Source: JAXHUH01 sp034211175 (GTDB lineage: Bacteria; Actinomycetota; Acidimicrobiia; Acidimicrobiales; CAIXPF01). From it: a stretch of DNA of 64,000 bases. Made by a program: the position numbers and the translations under genes. The stretch is taken from the NCBI GenBank assembly GCA_034211175.1, contig JAXHUH010000289.1:51454-115453 (forward strand). Direction: 5' to 3'. Every line of letters begins with the position of its first letter. Within the stretch, counting starts at the first letter, position 1. This document shows, piece by piece, positions 48,553 through 57,167 of the stretch. A model generated the notes under the pieces. It saw only the letters and a list, made by a program, of their open reading frames with translations, searched no databases and was not told where the DNA came from.

Positions 48553-50448
48553 GTGAGCGGAACCCCGCCCGATCCAGCGCCGGGTCCCGACTCCGGGTCC
48601 GCGACGGAGGGCCGGAGGTCGGTGGAGCCCTTCGACGCCAGCCTGCACGAGACCGGACGGCACGACGCCGTCGACGGTGCCGGCGGTCGTCGGCGCGCAG
48701 ACCCGCCCGCCGGTGAGCGGCGTCGGGCACAGGACCTCTTCGTCACGTCCCCGTTCGCCCGCCTCGCCCGCACCCACGCCTTCAGCGCGGGCGGGGACGC
48801 CATGGTCGCCGTGGCGCTTGCCGGCTCGTTGTTCTTCTCGGCCGATCCCAACGAGTCGCGTGGGTCGATCGCGCTCTACCTGCTGCTGACCATGGCGCCG
48901 TTCGCCGTGGTCGCACCGTTCATCGGGCCGGTGATCGACCGCGCCCGCAGCGGTCGGCGCCTCATGATCGTGGGCACGTGCGTGACCCGGGCCTTCGTCG
49001 CCCTGCTCATGACCCGCCACCTCGACAGCCTGCTGCTGTTCCCCGAGGCGTTCGTGATGCTGGTCATGGGCAAGGCGTACCAGGTCGCCCGGAGCGCGCT
49101 CGTGCCGATGACGGTGCGCGACCGAGCGAGCCTCGTCGGCGCCAACTCCAAGCTCGCCCTGCTCAGCGCCATCGCCGGCGCCATCGCGGTCGTCCCCGCC
49201 GGCGCCGTCTCGTTCGCCTTCGGCTCGCAGTGGGTCGTCTTCCTGGCGATGCTGCTGTTCACCACCGCCGCGGTGCTCGCGTGGAAGCTGCCGAAGGAGC
49301 CGGTTGCGACGGAACCGGCCGACGTGGCCGAGCTGGCGGAGCTGCGCAGCGCCGGCGTGCGTCTCGCTGCGACCTCGATGGGCGTGCTGCGCGGCTCGGT
49401 CGGGTTCGTGACCTTCCTCCTGGCGTTCGCGCTGCGCGACGCCGATGCCCCTGCGTGGCAGTACGGCATCGTCGTCGGCGCCACCGGTCTCGCCACCATG
49501 GCCGGTTCGGCGGTCGGCCCGACGCTGCGCAGGGTCACGACCGAGGAGCTCATGCTGACCGGCGCCGTCGGCGGCGCCGCGGTGATGGGCATCGTCACCG
49601 CCCTGCTGGGCGGCCTCGAGGCCATGGTCCTCATGGCCATGACCATCGGGATCGCCGCCGGGAGCGGCAAGCTGGCGTTCGACTCGCTCGTCCAGCGTGA
49701 CGCGCCCGACGCCAACCAGGGCCGGAGCTTCGCCAAGTTCGAGGCCCGGTTCCAGGTGATCTGGGTGTTCGGTGCGTTCCTGCCGGTGGTGATCCCGCTG
49801 CCGGCTCGCGTCGGCTACGTCATGATCGCCATCGCGGCCGGCGTCGCCGCCGCCGTCTACGTGTTCGGCCGCCAAGCCCTGGTCACCGGTCGCCCGCCCG
49901 TGTGGGAGGGCTGGCGCAGTGCCGTCACCGGCGACGGGGCCCGCACCGAAGGTGGCGGCGCCGAGCAGGACCCGGGGCCCGGAGCCGATCCGACGGCGGA
50001 TGCCCCCGACGAGGCCGCCGCCGAGCGCCCGGATCCGACGGCGCAGGCACCCGGCGACGAGCGCGACGCCGGCGAGCCGACGGTCCGCTTCCGGCCGCCG
50101 CCGCCGAGCGTCGTCGAGCCGCCGTTCGAGACCTCGAAGAACCCGCGCCAACGCCGCCCGTCCCCGCCGACCGAGCTGCACCAGGCGGTCCTGCCGTTCG
50201 ACGACCTGCCCCTCAACGACGCCCCGTTCGAGCCGAGCGGCTACCGCCACGACGACCTCGGGCCGTCGGCCGGTGAGACTGCCGGCGAGCCCGGTGGCGG
50301 ATCGGGCACGACCGCGCCGTCTGGTCGGGCCGGGGACGGCGACGAGGCCGACCGCGCAGCGGACGACCCGGTCGAGCGGGACGAGCGGGCCGACGAGCTC
50401 GACGGCCCGGGCGCCGGTCGGGCCGGCCAGCAGTGGCGGTCCCGGTGA
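48553..50448 (+). CDS. MFS-type transporter with long disordered tail
   Basis: 631 residues from the GTG at 48553 (ATG at 48544 adds three residues). About 60 polar residues precede roughly ten to twelve membrane helices (75-440). The loop GPVIDRARSGRRLMIV fits the MFS signature between helices 2 and 3; ANSKLALLSAIAGAIAVVPAG and DAPDANQGRSFAKFEARFQV recall MFS_3/BacE-like permeases. The last 190 residues are acidic and Pro-rich, with ELHQAVLPFDDLPLNDAPFE, and look disordered. Substrate unknown. GTGA overlap with the phosphodiesterase gene. Confidence 0.75.
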   Translation: MSGTPPDPAPGPDSGSATEGRRSVEPFDASLHETGRHDAVDGAGGRRRADPPAGERRRAQDLFVTSPFARLARTHAFSAGGDAMVAVALAGSLFFSADPNESRGSIALYLLLTMAPFAVVAPFIGPVIDRARSGRRLMIVGTCVTRAFVALLMTRHLDSLLLFPEAFVMLVMGKAYQVARSALVPMTVRDRASLVGANSKLALLSAIAGAIAVVPAGAVSFAFGSQWVVFLAMLLFTTAAVLAWKLPKEPVATEPADVAELAELRSAGVRLAATSMGVLRGSVGFVTFLLAFALRDADAPAWQYGIVVGATGLATMAGSAVGPTLRRVTTEELMLTGAVGGAAVMGIVTALLGGLEAMVLMAMTIGIAAGSGKLAFDSLVQRDAPDANQGRSFAKFEARFQVIWVFGAFLPVVIPLPARVGYVMIAIAAGVAAAVYVFGRQALVTGRPPVWEGWRSAVTGDGARTEGGGAEQDPGPGADPTADAPDEAAAERPDPTAQAPGDERDAGEPTVRFRPPPPSVVEPPFETSKNPRQRRPSPPTELHQAVLPFDDLPLNDAPFEPSGYRHDDLGPSAGETAGEPGGGSGTTAPSGRAGDGDEADRAADDPVERDERADELDGPGAGRAGQQWRSR

Positions 50449-50948
50449 CGACCGACCGGGTGCGGGTCGCGGTCGTCGCCGACACCCACCTGCGTGCCGG
50501 GACGCTCGACCGCCTGCCCACCGAGGTGTGGCGGCGGGTCGCGGCGGCCGACGTCGTGCTCCACGCCGGCGACGTCGTCGAGGACGAGCTGCTCGCCGCG
50601 CTGGCGGCCGAGACGCCGACCCACGCCGTGCTCGGCAACAACGACACCGCCATCGGCGACCGGCTCCCCGAGACGCTGGAGCTGGTCCTCGGCGGGGTGC
50701 GGGTCGCCATGATCCACGACTCGGGCACGTCGGCCGGCCGGGCCGGGAGGATGCGGCGCCGGTTCCCCGACGCCGACATCGTGGTGTTCGGCCACTCCCA
50801 CCTGCCGCTCGACGAGGAGGGCGACGGCGGCCAGCGGCTGTTCAACCCGGGCTCGCCGACCCAGCGGCGGCGGGCCCCGACCCACACGATGGGCGAGCTC
50901 GTCCTCGCCGACGGCGAGATCGCCGGCCACGCACTCGTCCACCTCTGA
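50445..50948 (+). CDS. YfcE/MJ0936-type phosphodiesterase
   Basis: 167 residues from the GTG at 50445, overlapping the MFS stop by 4 nt (a GTG at 50433 is also in frame). Metallophosphoesterase blocks VVADTHL, LHAGDVV, VLGNNDTA, MIHDSG, VFGHSHLP and LFNPGSPTQRR give the small YfcE architecture. These enzymes hydrolyse phosphodiesters in vitro; the natural substrate is unclear. Confidence 0.88.
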   Translation: MTTDRVRVAVVADTHLRAGTLDRLPTEVWRRVAAADVVLHAGDVVEDELLAALAAETPTHAVLGNNDTAIGDRLPETLELVLGGVRVAMIHDSGTSAGRAGRMRRRFPDADIVVFGHSHLPLDEEGDGGQRLFNPGSPTQRRRAPTHTMGELVLADGEIAGHALVHL

Positions 50949-51030
50949 CGCAGCCGGCCGGGCCCGTCCCGTGGCGGGTTCCGGTCGGGTCGGTGGTCCG
51001 GCGTGGCGTTGCCGGGACGACCCGGGCGGG

Positions 51031-52350
51031 TCAGCTCCCGGGCGGGGGGTCCTCGTCGGGGGGAGGACCGGGGTCGATGCCGAGCTCGCCGAGCTCGGCG
51101 TCGTCGAAGGTGAGCTCGCCGAGGTCGCCGAGGTCGCTGTCCTCGAACTCGATGCCGACCCGGGCGAGCCACAGGCCCGGTGCGTCCAGCTCGTTCGGCG
51201 TCGGCAGGTTGTCGGCGTTGCTCCACAGCTCCGCCAGGGCGTCCTCGCCCGCCCGCTCGACGATCCCGTCGACGAACCGCTCGCCGCGCTCGTACGCGCC
51301 GCGGGTCAGCTCGAGGCCGAGCAGCCGCTCGACGAACCGGTCGGCCTGGGAGGCCTCGACCCGGCGGCGCCGGAGCGCCTCGGTCAGCATCCCGTAGCCG
51401 CCGATGAGCGAGCCGCCGACCTGGTCCATGACGTGGTCGGTGTAGCCCGTGATCGTCTGGACCAGGGCCTCCAACCGGGGCAGGAGCGCGCGCTGGTCGT
51501 CCGACTGGATGGCGCCGAGGAGGATCTCCGGGTCACCGAGCGACGACTGGAGCTTCTGCAGGTCGGAGATGTCGTTGATCTCGAGCGACCCGAGGCGCTC
51601 CTCGAGCGCGGAGGAGTCGGGCTCGAAGCCGCCGGCCCACGCGTCGAGCAGCTCCATCAGCCGGGCCCGCACGTGGGGCACCTGGAGCACCGCATGGGTC
51701 GTGACCTCGTGGAGGCACACCCACAGCCGCACGTCGTCGGGCGTGAGGCTCCACTCCGAGGCGAACTCGTCGATGCTCGGGACCACGACCATGATCTCGT
51801 CGCCCGGCGGGTGGGGGATCGGCAGGTCGTACTGGCCGAGCGCCCGCGACGCCAGGTGCCCCACGAGGCTCCCGGCGGTCATCGACAGCATCATCGGCCC
51901 GAGCGCCGTCATCATCTGGTTGAGCATGGCGCTCATCGGGTCGGTGCCCGGCTGGTCGGTCTCCGGCGGGGTCGGCGGCGCCAGCGAGCCGGTCAGCTTC
52001 TCGAACAGCGGCCGGTAGGCGGGGAGCGTGCGCTGCGCCCACGTCGTGCGGTTCACCGGCACGATGGTCAGCGTGCCGTGCGCCGCGACCGTCAGGCCGG
52101 TCACGTTCGAGACGTGGAGCTCGGCGACCCGGGCGAGCTGCTCGAGGCGGATGCGCTCGACGGGGTCGACGTTGTTCTCCGGCTGACCGCCGGTGGCGAT
52201 CGACATGGCCAGGCGGCTGGCTGCGTCCCAGCTCATCGCCCCCTGGCCCCCGAGGAGACGAGCGAGATCTCCGAACATGGGAAGCCCGGCGAAGGGGTTG
52301 GGAACATCCCCGTCGGGGTCGTCGTCGCCGAATGGGTCCCGGTCGCTCAC
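51031..52350 (-). CDS. DUF2342 zincin-like metalloprotease family protein
   Basis: 439 residues from the GTG at 52350, which lies 6 nt after a minus-strand TACCAT. Residues 1-60 are acidic and glycine-rich (MFGDLARLLGGQG). The body resembles the actinobacterial zinc-dependent metalloprotease family (PF10103): RTLPAYRPLFEKLTG, VVVPSIDEFASEW and the candidate metal site WVCLHEVTTHAVL (H214-E215, H219), which reads H-E-x3-H rather than H-E-x2-H. Acidic tail. Cytosolic; substrate unknown. Confidence 0.75.
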   Translation of the reverse strand: MSDRDPFGDDDPDGDVPNPFAGLPMFGDLARLLGGQGAMSWDAASRLAMSIATGGQPENNVDPVERIRLEQLARVAELHVSNVTGLTVAAHGTLTIVPVNRTTWAQRTLPAYRPLFEKLTGSLAPPTPPETDQPGTDPMSAMLNQMMTALGPMMLSMTAGSLVGHLASRALGQYDLPIPHPPGDEIMVVVPSIDEFASEWSLTPDDVRLWVCLHEVTTHAVLQVPHVRARLMELLDAWAGGFEPDSSALEERLGSLEINDISDLQKLQSSLGDPEILLGAIQSDDQRALLPRLEALVQTITGYTDHVMDQVGGSLIGGYGMLTEALRRRRVEASQADRFVERLLGLELTRGAYERGERFVDGIVERAGEDALAELWSNADNLPTPNELDAPGLWLARVGIEFEDSDLGDLGELTFDDAELGELGIDPGPPPDEDPPPGS

Positions 52351-52356
52351 ATGGGC

Positions 52357-52362
52357 ATGGTA
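52357..52362 (-). promoter_or_regulatory. -10 element (TACCAT), leaderless start of the DUF2342 gene
   Basis: Minus-strand TACCAT ends 6 nt before the GTG at 52350, with no Shine-Dalgarno sequence. Confidence 0.5.
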
Positions 52363-52502
52363 ATGCGGGACGGGCCGGCTACTGTCCCGGAACTGGTGGC
52401 TACCTCCTCCGCAGCGCAGATCAGCCGGCTCGACCGACGGGTCCGACCCGGCGCACGGCGTCCGTCGCTGCCCGCGCGAGCCCCTGCCGTGGGGCCGACG
52501 CC

Positions 52503-53552
52503 ATGAGCGACGCCGGCGACTGCCGGGTCGTGGTGACGGGCGCTTCCGGTGCGCTCGGGCGCCGCACGGTCGCCGCGCTGGCGTCATCGTGCACCGTGAT
52601 CGGCATCGATCGCCGGCCGTGGCCGTTCGGTGTCGTCCCGGCGCCGGCCGAGCACCACGTCGGCGACCTCACCGTCATCGACCTCGACGAGCGGTTCGCC
52701 GGCGCCGACGTCATCGTCCACCTGGCGAGCGCCGCGCCCGACACCGATGTCGACCTCGAGGCCGATCGCCGGGTGGTCGCGGCCGCCGGTCGTCGCGGGG
52801 TGGCCCACCTCGTGGTCGTGTCGAGCGCCACCGTGTACGGCGCCCGGCCCGACAACCCGGTGCCGCTCACCGAGGAGCACGTGCTGCGGCCGACCGCCTC
52901 GTTCGCCTACGCGGTCGTCAAGGCCGAGCTCGAGCGGGTGACGGCGGAGTGGCGACGCTCGGGGCCCGGGCGCACCGCGACGGTGCTGCGCCCGACCCTC
53001 ACGGTCGCGTCTGCCGAGCACTCGTGGCTCGCCCGGGTGTTCCACGCCGATGCGCCGGTCCGGGCGTCACCCACCGACCCGCCCGTGCAGTTCCTCCACT
53101 ACGACGACCTCGCCGCCGCGGTCGCGCTCGCGGTGGCGGTGCGGCCCGACGGGAGCTTCAACGTCGCGCCGGACGGGTGGATGAGCGGTGCGCGGTTCCA
53201 GGAGCTGATCGGGCCGGCGCCGCGCGTGCGCATCGCCGAGCCGGTGGCGGCCGGGCTGGCCGCCGTCGGTTGGCGCTCCCGCCTGACCGACGTCCCGCCC
53301 GGGCTCGTGCGCTACGGCTCCCATCCCTGGGTCGTGGCCAACGACCGGCTGCGCGGGCTGGGGTGGGAGCCCTCGTTCTCCAACGAGGAGGCGTACGTGG
53401 CGGCCCACGAGGCCAACCCCCTCACGGAGCTGACCCCGAAGCGGCGCCAGGAGCTGGCGCTGTCGGTGGCCGGGGGCTCGATCCTGGCCCTCGTCCTCGC
53501 CGCCGTGGCCGTGGCGTGGCGGGTCTGGTTCCGGGGGCGCGGTCGGAGCTGA
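52503..53552 (+). CDS. NAD-dependent epimerase/dehydratase with C-terminal anchor
   Basis: 349 residues. Extended SDR: nucleotide motif VTGASGALGRR, HLASAAPDTD, the catalytic Ser-Thr region VVSSATVYGARP and Y-x3-K in FAYAVVKAELE. A single hydrophobic helix near the C-terminus (LALSVAGGSILALVLAAVAV) followed by a basic tail suggests membrane attachment, unusual for sugar epimerases. Substrate not known; a nucleotide-sugar or isoprenoid-linked substrate is possible. Confidence 0.85.
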   Translation: MSDAGDCRVVVTGASGALGRRTVAALASSCTVIGIDRRPWPFGVVPAPAEHHVGDLTVIDLDERFAGADVIVHLASAAPDTDVDLEADRRVVAAAGRRGVAHLVVVSSATVYGARPDNPVPLTEEHVLRPTASFAYAVVKAELERVTAEWRRSGPGRTATVLRPTLTVASAEHSWLARVFHADAPVRASPTDPPVQFLHYDDLAAAVALAVAVRPDGSFNVAPDGWMSGARFQELIGPAPRVRIAEPVAAGLAAVGWRSRLTDVPPGLVRYGSHPWVVANDRLRGLGWEPSFSNEEAYVAAHEANPLTELTPKRRQELALSVAGGSILALVLAAVAVAWRVWFRGRGRS

Positions 53553-53612
53553 CGGCGGCGCTCGGCGGTCGGCGAGTGGGCCCGACGGTGTCGCGCCCGG
53601 GCGGGCCGACCG

Positions 53613-54890
53613 TCAGTTGACCCCCCAGATGCTGCCGGCGGCGGGCCGTGGGGGCCGGGCGAGGATCGGGTACGCCCGGGCGATCGCGCCGTCGCGGAGG
53701 TACTCGACCTCGATGGTCTGGCGGGCGGCGTGCTCCCGCAGGCGGAGCTCGAGGTCGGTCCTCGACGTGATCGCCGTCCCGTCGACGGCGGTGATGACGT
53801 CGCCGACGGCCAGGCCGGCGGCCTGGGCCGGGCTCTCCTCCTCGACGAGGCCGACCAGCGCGCCGCCGGCCAGGCCGAGGTCGTCGGCCACGTCGGCCGA
53901 GAGGCTCGAGCCCTGGACCCCGAGCCAAACGTCGGACGGCGTGCCGCCGTCGACGAGGGAGTTGGCGACGTCGAGCGCCTGGTCGGCCGGGGTCACGTAC
54001 CCGAACGCCGCACCGGCCGCGTCCGTCTGGACGGCGGTGACGAGCCCGACGACGTCGCCGCCGACGTCGAGCATCGGCCCGCCCAGCGATCCCGGCGAGA
54101 TCCGGGCGTCGGTCTGGAGGAGCTGGTGGAGGACGGCCCCGTCGGCGGGGTCGAGCCGCCGGTCCATGCCGCTGATCAGGCCCTTCGTCACCGTGGGGAC
54201 GATGCCGGCGGAGGTGTCGACGTCGAGGCCCAGGACGATGATCGGGTCACCGAGCACCAGGTCGTTGGCGGTGCCGAACCGGGCGACCGGCACGTTGGCG
54301 CGCTCGGCCTGCACGACCCCGACGTTGGTGAACTCGTCGGCCCCGACGACCCGGCCCTCGAGCTCCTCCCCGTCGGGGAGGACCACCGTGACCGTCTGCT
54401 CGTTGGCCAACAGGTCGGCACGGGTCACGAAGTAGCCGCCGCGACGGAACGAGATCGCCGTGCCCGAGCGGACACCGAGCGGCGTGCTCGACTCGACCCG
54501 GGCGAGCGCCGGGTTGGTCTGGCGGGTGATGAGCGGGGTGTCGGTGTCCGGGACCAGCACGGCGGGCACGTCGATCGGCTCGGCGACCGACGGGGCGCGC
54601 TCGATGACCCGCTCGACCACCGTCGTGCCCCGGAGCTCGACGATGGTGAGCGACAGCGCTGCGGCCAGGAGCGCGCCGACCGAGCCGGCGACGATCCCGA
54701 CCATCCAGGTTCGAGGGCGGCTCGACGTCCGGCGCGCACCCGCGAGCTGGCTCCCGATCTCCGAGGGGTGGCGCCACAAGCGGTCCTCGGGCGGCAGCGG
54801 CAGTCCGAGCGGATCGTCGTCATCGTCTGCCGGGTCGAGGTCGCCCTCGTCGAAGTCCCCCGGATCCTCGGGGAAGTCCTCGAAGGGCAT
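53613..54890 (-). CDS. Membrane-anchored HtrA-like pseudoprotease with PDZ domain
   Basis: 425 residues, ATG at 54890. Acidic cytosolic N-terminus with DRLWRHPSEIG, one membrane helix (62-84), a trypsin-like HtrA domain (about 120-310) and a PDZ domain (318-410, GVQGSSLSADVADDLGLAGG). Aligning with DegP, the catalytic His (TNNHVV) is D159 (TRADLL), the catalytic Asp is N189 (FTNVGVV) and the catalytic Ser (GNSGG) is L269 (GSLGG). All three are lost while the fold motifs remain, so it is probably a binding or scaffold protein at the outer face of the membrane. Divergent from moaE. Confidence 0.88.
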   Translation of the reverse strand: MPFEDFPEDPGDFDEGDLDPADDDDDPLGLPLPPEDRLWRHPSEIGSQLAGARRTSSRPRTWMVGIVAGSVGALLAAALSLTIVELRGTTVVERVIERAPSVAEPIDVPAVLVPDTDTPLITRQTNPALARVESSTPLGVRSGTAISFRRGGYFVTRADLLANEQTVTVVLPDGEELEGRVVGADEFTNVGVVQAERANVPVARFGTANDLVLGDPIIVLGLDVDTSAGIVPTVTKGLISGMDRRLDPADGAVLHQLLQTDARISPGSLGGPMLDVGGDVVGLVTAVQTDAAGAAFGYVTPADQALDVANSLVDGGTPSDVWLGVQGSSLSADVADDLGLAGGALVGLVEEESPAQAAGLAVGDVITAVDGTAITSRTDLELRLREHAARQTIEVEYLRDGAIARAYPILARPPRPAAGSIWGVN

Positions 54891-54897
54891 GGCGGTC

Positions 54898-54903
54898 ACG
54901 ATA
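54898..54903 (-). promoter_or_regulatory. -10 element (TATCGT), leaderless start of the HtrA-like gene
   Basis: Minus-strand TATCGT ends 7 nt before the ATG at 54890; no Shine-Dalgarno sequence. Confidence 0.45.
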
Positions 54904-55063
54904 GTGACGGTCACGCTTCGTGGGGCCGCGCCCCACCGGCCCCGGCGGCCCCGGTCCGTCGTCCCCGGCGGGAGGCATCGGAGGCGGCCCGGGGTGACCG
55001 CACCCGTGCCCGGCATCCTCAGAAAGGCGTTCAGGTCCGTCCTCGGGGACCCCTTCGATTGCG

Positions 55064-55069
55064 TAGCAT
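55064..55069 (+). promoter_or_regulatory. -10 element (TAGCAT) of leaderless moaE
   Basis: TAGCAT ends 7 nt before the GTG at 55077; no Shine-Dalgarno sequence. Confidence 0.5.
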
Positions 55070-55076
55070 GGGGCGC

Positions 55077-55556
55077 GTGGACACCCCCGACGACGTCGAG
55101 ACGAGCGTTCGGCTGACGACCGAGCCCCTCGATGCCGCCGCGGCGGTCGCATGGGTGACCCGTCCCGACTGCGGCGGCATCGTGCTCTTCTCGGGCACGG
55201 CGCGCGATCACAGCGACGGTCGGCCCGGGGTGAGCAGGCTGGAGTACGAGGCGTACGAGTCACAGGTCGAGCCGCGCCTGGCCGCCATCGCTCAGGAGTG
55301 CCGCGTCCGGTGGCCGTCGCTCGGGCGGATCGTGCTGTGGCACCGCGTCGGGGTCGTCGACCTCGGCGATTCCGCGGTGATCGTGGCCGCCTCGGCCCCG
55401 CACCGCGACGCCGCGTTCGCCGCGGCCCGGTTCGCCATCGACACGTTGAAGTCGTCGGTGCCGATCTGGAAGCGCGAAACGTGGGAGGGTGGTGAGTCCT
55501 GGGGGCTCGAGGCCCAGCACATCACCGAGATCACCGATGAAGGGGTGACGCCATGA
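55077..55556 (+). CDS. moaE: Molybdopterin synthase catalytic subunit
   Basis: 159 residues from the GTG at 55077. MoaE blocks GGIVLFSGTARDHSDGRPGV, LEYEAYESQVEPRL, IVLWHRVGVVDLGDSAVIVA and the active-site lysines in LKSSVPIWKRE are all present. With MoaD it inserts the dithiolene sulfurs of the molybdenum cofactor. MoaD and other moa genes are not in the window. An acidic 18-residue leader precedes the fold. Confidence 0.9.
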   Translation: MDTPDDVETSVRLTTEPLDAAAAVAWVTRPDCGGIVLFSGTARDHSDGRPGVSRLEYEAYESQVEPRLAAIAQECRVRWPSLGRIVLWHRVGVVDLGDSAVIVAASAPHRDAAFAAARFAIDTLKSSVPIWKRETWEGGESWGLEAQHITEITDEGVTP

Positions 55557-55590
55557 CCGCGTCGATGCCCCTGCGTTCGGGAGGTGCGGC

Positions 55591-56112
55591 GTGAACAACC
55601 TCGTCTTCCCGCTGCTCGCCGTGGGGCTGAGCACGATCGGCATCGTGCTGCTGTGGTTGCTGCGGCGACGACCCCGCTCGATGGAGTCCGATCTCGAGGC
55701 CTTCCACCGCGAGCTCGACGCCCTCGGTCAGGCCCGCCGCGCCAGCGGCGGCTCGCGACGTCCCGCCGACGACGACCGGGACGCCCACACCGCCCCTCGT
55801 GGCCCGGCGGCCCCGCCCGAGCGCACCGCAGCCCCGGGCCGCGTGCCACCCGGCCGCACGCCTCCCTCGTCGGGCCCGCGGCCCGCGCCCCGTCCCGGGC
55901 AACCGGTCGACGGCGGCGGGCGGGGTGACGTGCCCCAGGTCCGCGGGATCGCGCCGGTGCCCGATCAGAACGGGCGCGTCCGCAGCCTGCGCGCGGTCGG
56001 CCCCGACGAGGTCAGCCCGTCGAGGGGCCCGACCGAAGGTGACGACGCGCGTCGTCGCGGTGGTTCACGTCCCGGCAGCGGCGCACGGGGTTCGTCGGCG
56101 CGGAGGCGCTGA
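55591..56112 (+). CDS. Single-pass membrane protein with disordered Pro/Arg-rich tail
   Basis: 173 residues, GTG after GGGAGG. One N-terminal helix (VFPLLAVGLSTIGIVLLWLL), a basic stop-transfer RRRPRS, a short helix (SDLEAFHRELDALGQARRA) and about 110 residues of Pro/Gly/Arg-rich sequence. The tail still contains RGIAPVPDQNGRVRSLRAVG. Its stop lies 2 bp before the MreB start, so the two are probably co-translated; a membrane partner of MreB is conceivable but unproven. Confidence 0.6.
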   Translation: MNNLVFPLLAVGLSTIGIVLLWLLRRRPRSMESDLEAFHRELDALGQARRASGGSRRPADDDRDAHTAPRGPAAPPERTAAPGRVPPGRTPPSSGPRPAPRPGQPVDGGGRGDVPQVRGIAPVPDQNGRVRSLRAVGPDEVSPSRGPTEGDDARRRGGSRPGSGARGSSARRR

Positions 56113-56114
56113 CC

Positions 56115-57119
56115 CTGGCACGCGACCTGGCGATCGACCTCGGCACGGCCAACACGCTGGTCTATGCCCGGGGTGAGGGCATCGTCCTGAACGAGCCCAC
56201 CGTCATCGCGCTCAACATCGAGAGCCGTGAGGTGCTCGCCGTCGGCCACGCCGCGTGGCAGATGATCGGGCGCACCCCCGGCAACATCGTCGCCGTCCGC
56301 CCGTTGCGGATGGGCGCGATCACGGACTTCGACATCACCCAGCGCATGATCCGGCTGGTGCTCCACCGGGTCGGCGTCAACCGCTTCAACCGGCCCCGGG
56401 TGCTCGTGTGCGTCCCGTCGGCCATCACCCCGGTCGAGCGGCGTGCGGTCACCGAGGCGGCCCGCCGGGCCGGAGCGGTCGACGTGCAGCTCATCGACCA
56501 GCCCATGGCGGCCGCCATCGGCGCGGGCCTGCCGATCAACGAGCCGATCGGCAACATGGTCGTCGACGTCGGCGGCGGCACCTCCGAGACGGCGCTGATC
56601 TCGCTCGGCGGCGTCGTCGCCATCGAGGCCGTCCGCGTCGGGTCGTTCGACATCGACTCGGCCATCCAGGTCCACGTGCGGCGTGCCCACAACATCGCGG
56701 TCGGCGAGCGGACGGCGGAGGAGATCAAGATCGCCGTGGGGTCCGCGGCCGCGACCGAGGGCGAGTTCGCCGCCGAGGTCCGCGGCCGCGAGGTGTCGAC
56801 CGGCCTGCCCCGCACCGTCGTGCTGACCCCGGCGGAGATCCGCGAGGCGATCAGCGAGCAGGTGAACGCCATCGTCGACTCGGTCGTGCGCTGCCTCGGC
56901 TCGGCGCCGCCGGAGCTCGCCCAGGACCTGCTCAACGAGGGCATCCACCTCGTCGGTGGTGGCGGCATGCTGCGCGGGTTCGACGTGAAGATCGAGGAGG
57001 CTACCGGGGTGCGCGTGCGGTTGGTCGAGGCGCCGCTCGAGAGCGTCGTCCTCGGCGCCGGCCACTGCATCGAGTCCTACGACGCGCTGAAGGTCGTGTT
57101 CATGGGCTCGCGCTCCTGA
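56115..57119 (+). CDS. mreB: Rod-shape actin MreB, probable CTG start
   Basis: 334 residues from the CTG at 56115. No ATG, GTG or TTG exists in frame upstream until a stop, and the first downstream start (GTG 56232) would delete the phosphate-1 loop. The CTG lies 8 nt after GGAGG and gives a normal MreB opening, ARDLAIDLGTANTLVYARG. Further blocks: LNEPTVIALN, GRTPGNIVAVRPLRMGAITD, VDVGGGTSETALISLGGVV and LVGGGGMLRGFDVKIEEATG. It polymerises on ATP under the membrane and guides wall growth. mreC/D do not follow. Confidence 0.88.
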   Translation: MARDLAIDLGTANTLVYARGEGIVLNEPTVIALNIESREVLAVGHAAWQMIGRTPGNIVAVRPLRMGAITDFDITQRMIRLVLHRVGVNRFNRPRVLVCVPSAITPVERRAVTEAARRAGAVDVQLIDQPMAAAIGAGLPINEPIGNMVVDVGGGTSETALISLGGVVAIEAVRVGSFDIDSAIQVHVRRAHNIAVGERTAEEIKIAVGSAAATEGEFAAEVRGREVSTGLPRTVVLTPAEIREAISEQVNAIVDSVVRCLGSAPPELAQDLLNEGIHLVGGGGMLRGFDVKIEEATGVRVRLVEAPLESVVLGAGHCIESYDALKVVFMGSRS

Positions 57120-57167
57120 CCCGGTCCCGCCGCCGTCGCTCGGGCGTCGCCGGCCGGGCCGGCGCGG

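Noticed and set aside
52584..53045. Minus-strand ORF inside the epimerase gene
   Set aside because: No domain, no ribosome site; the plus strand carries the SDR nucleotide and Y-x3-K motifs.
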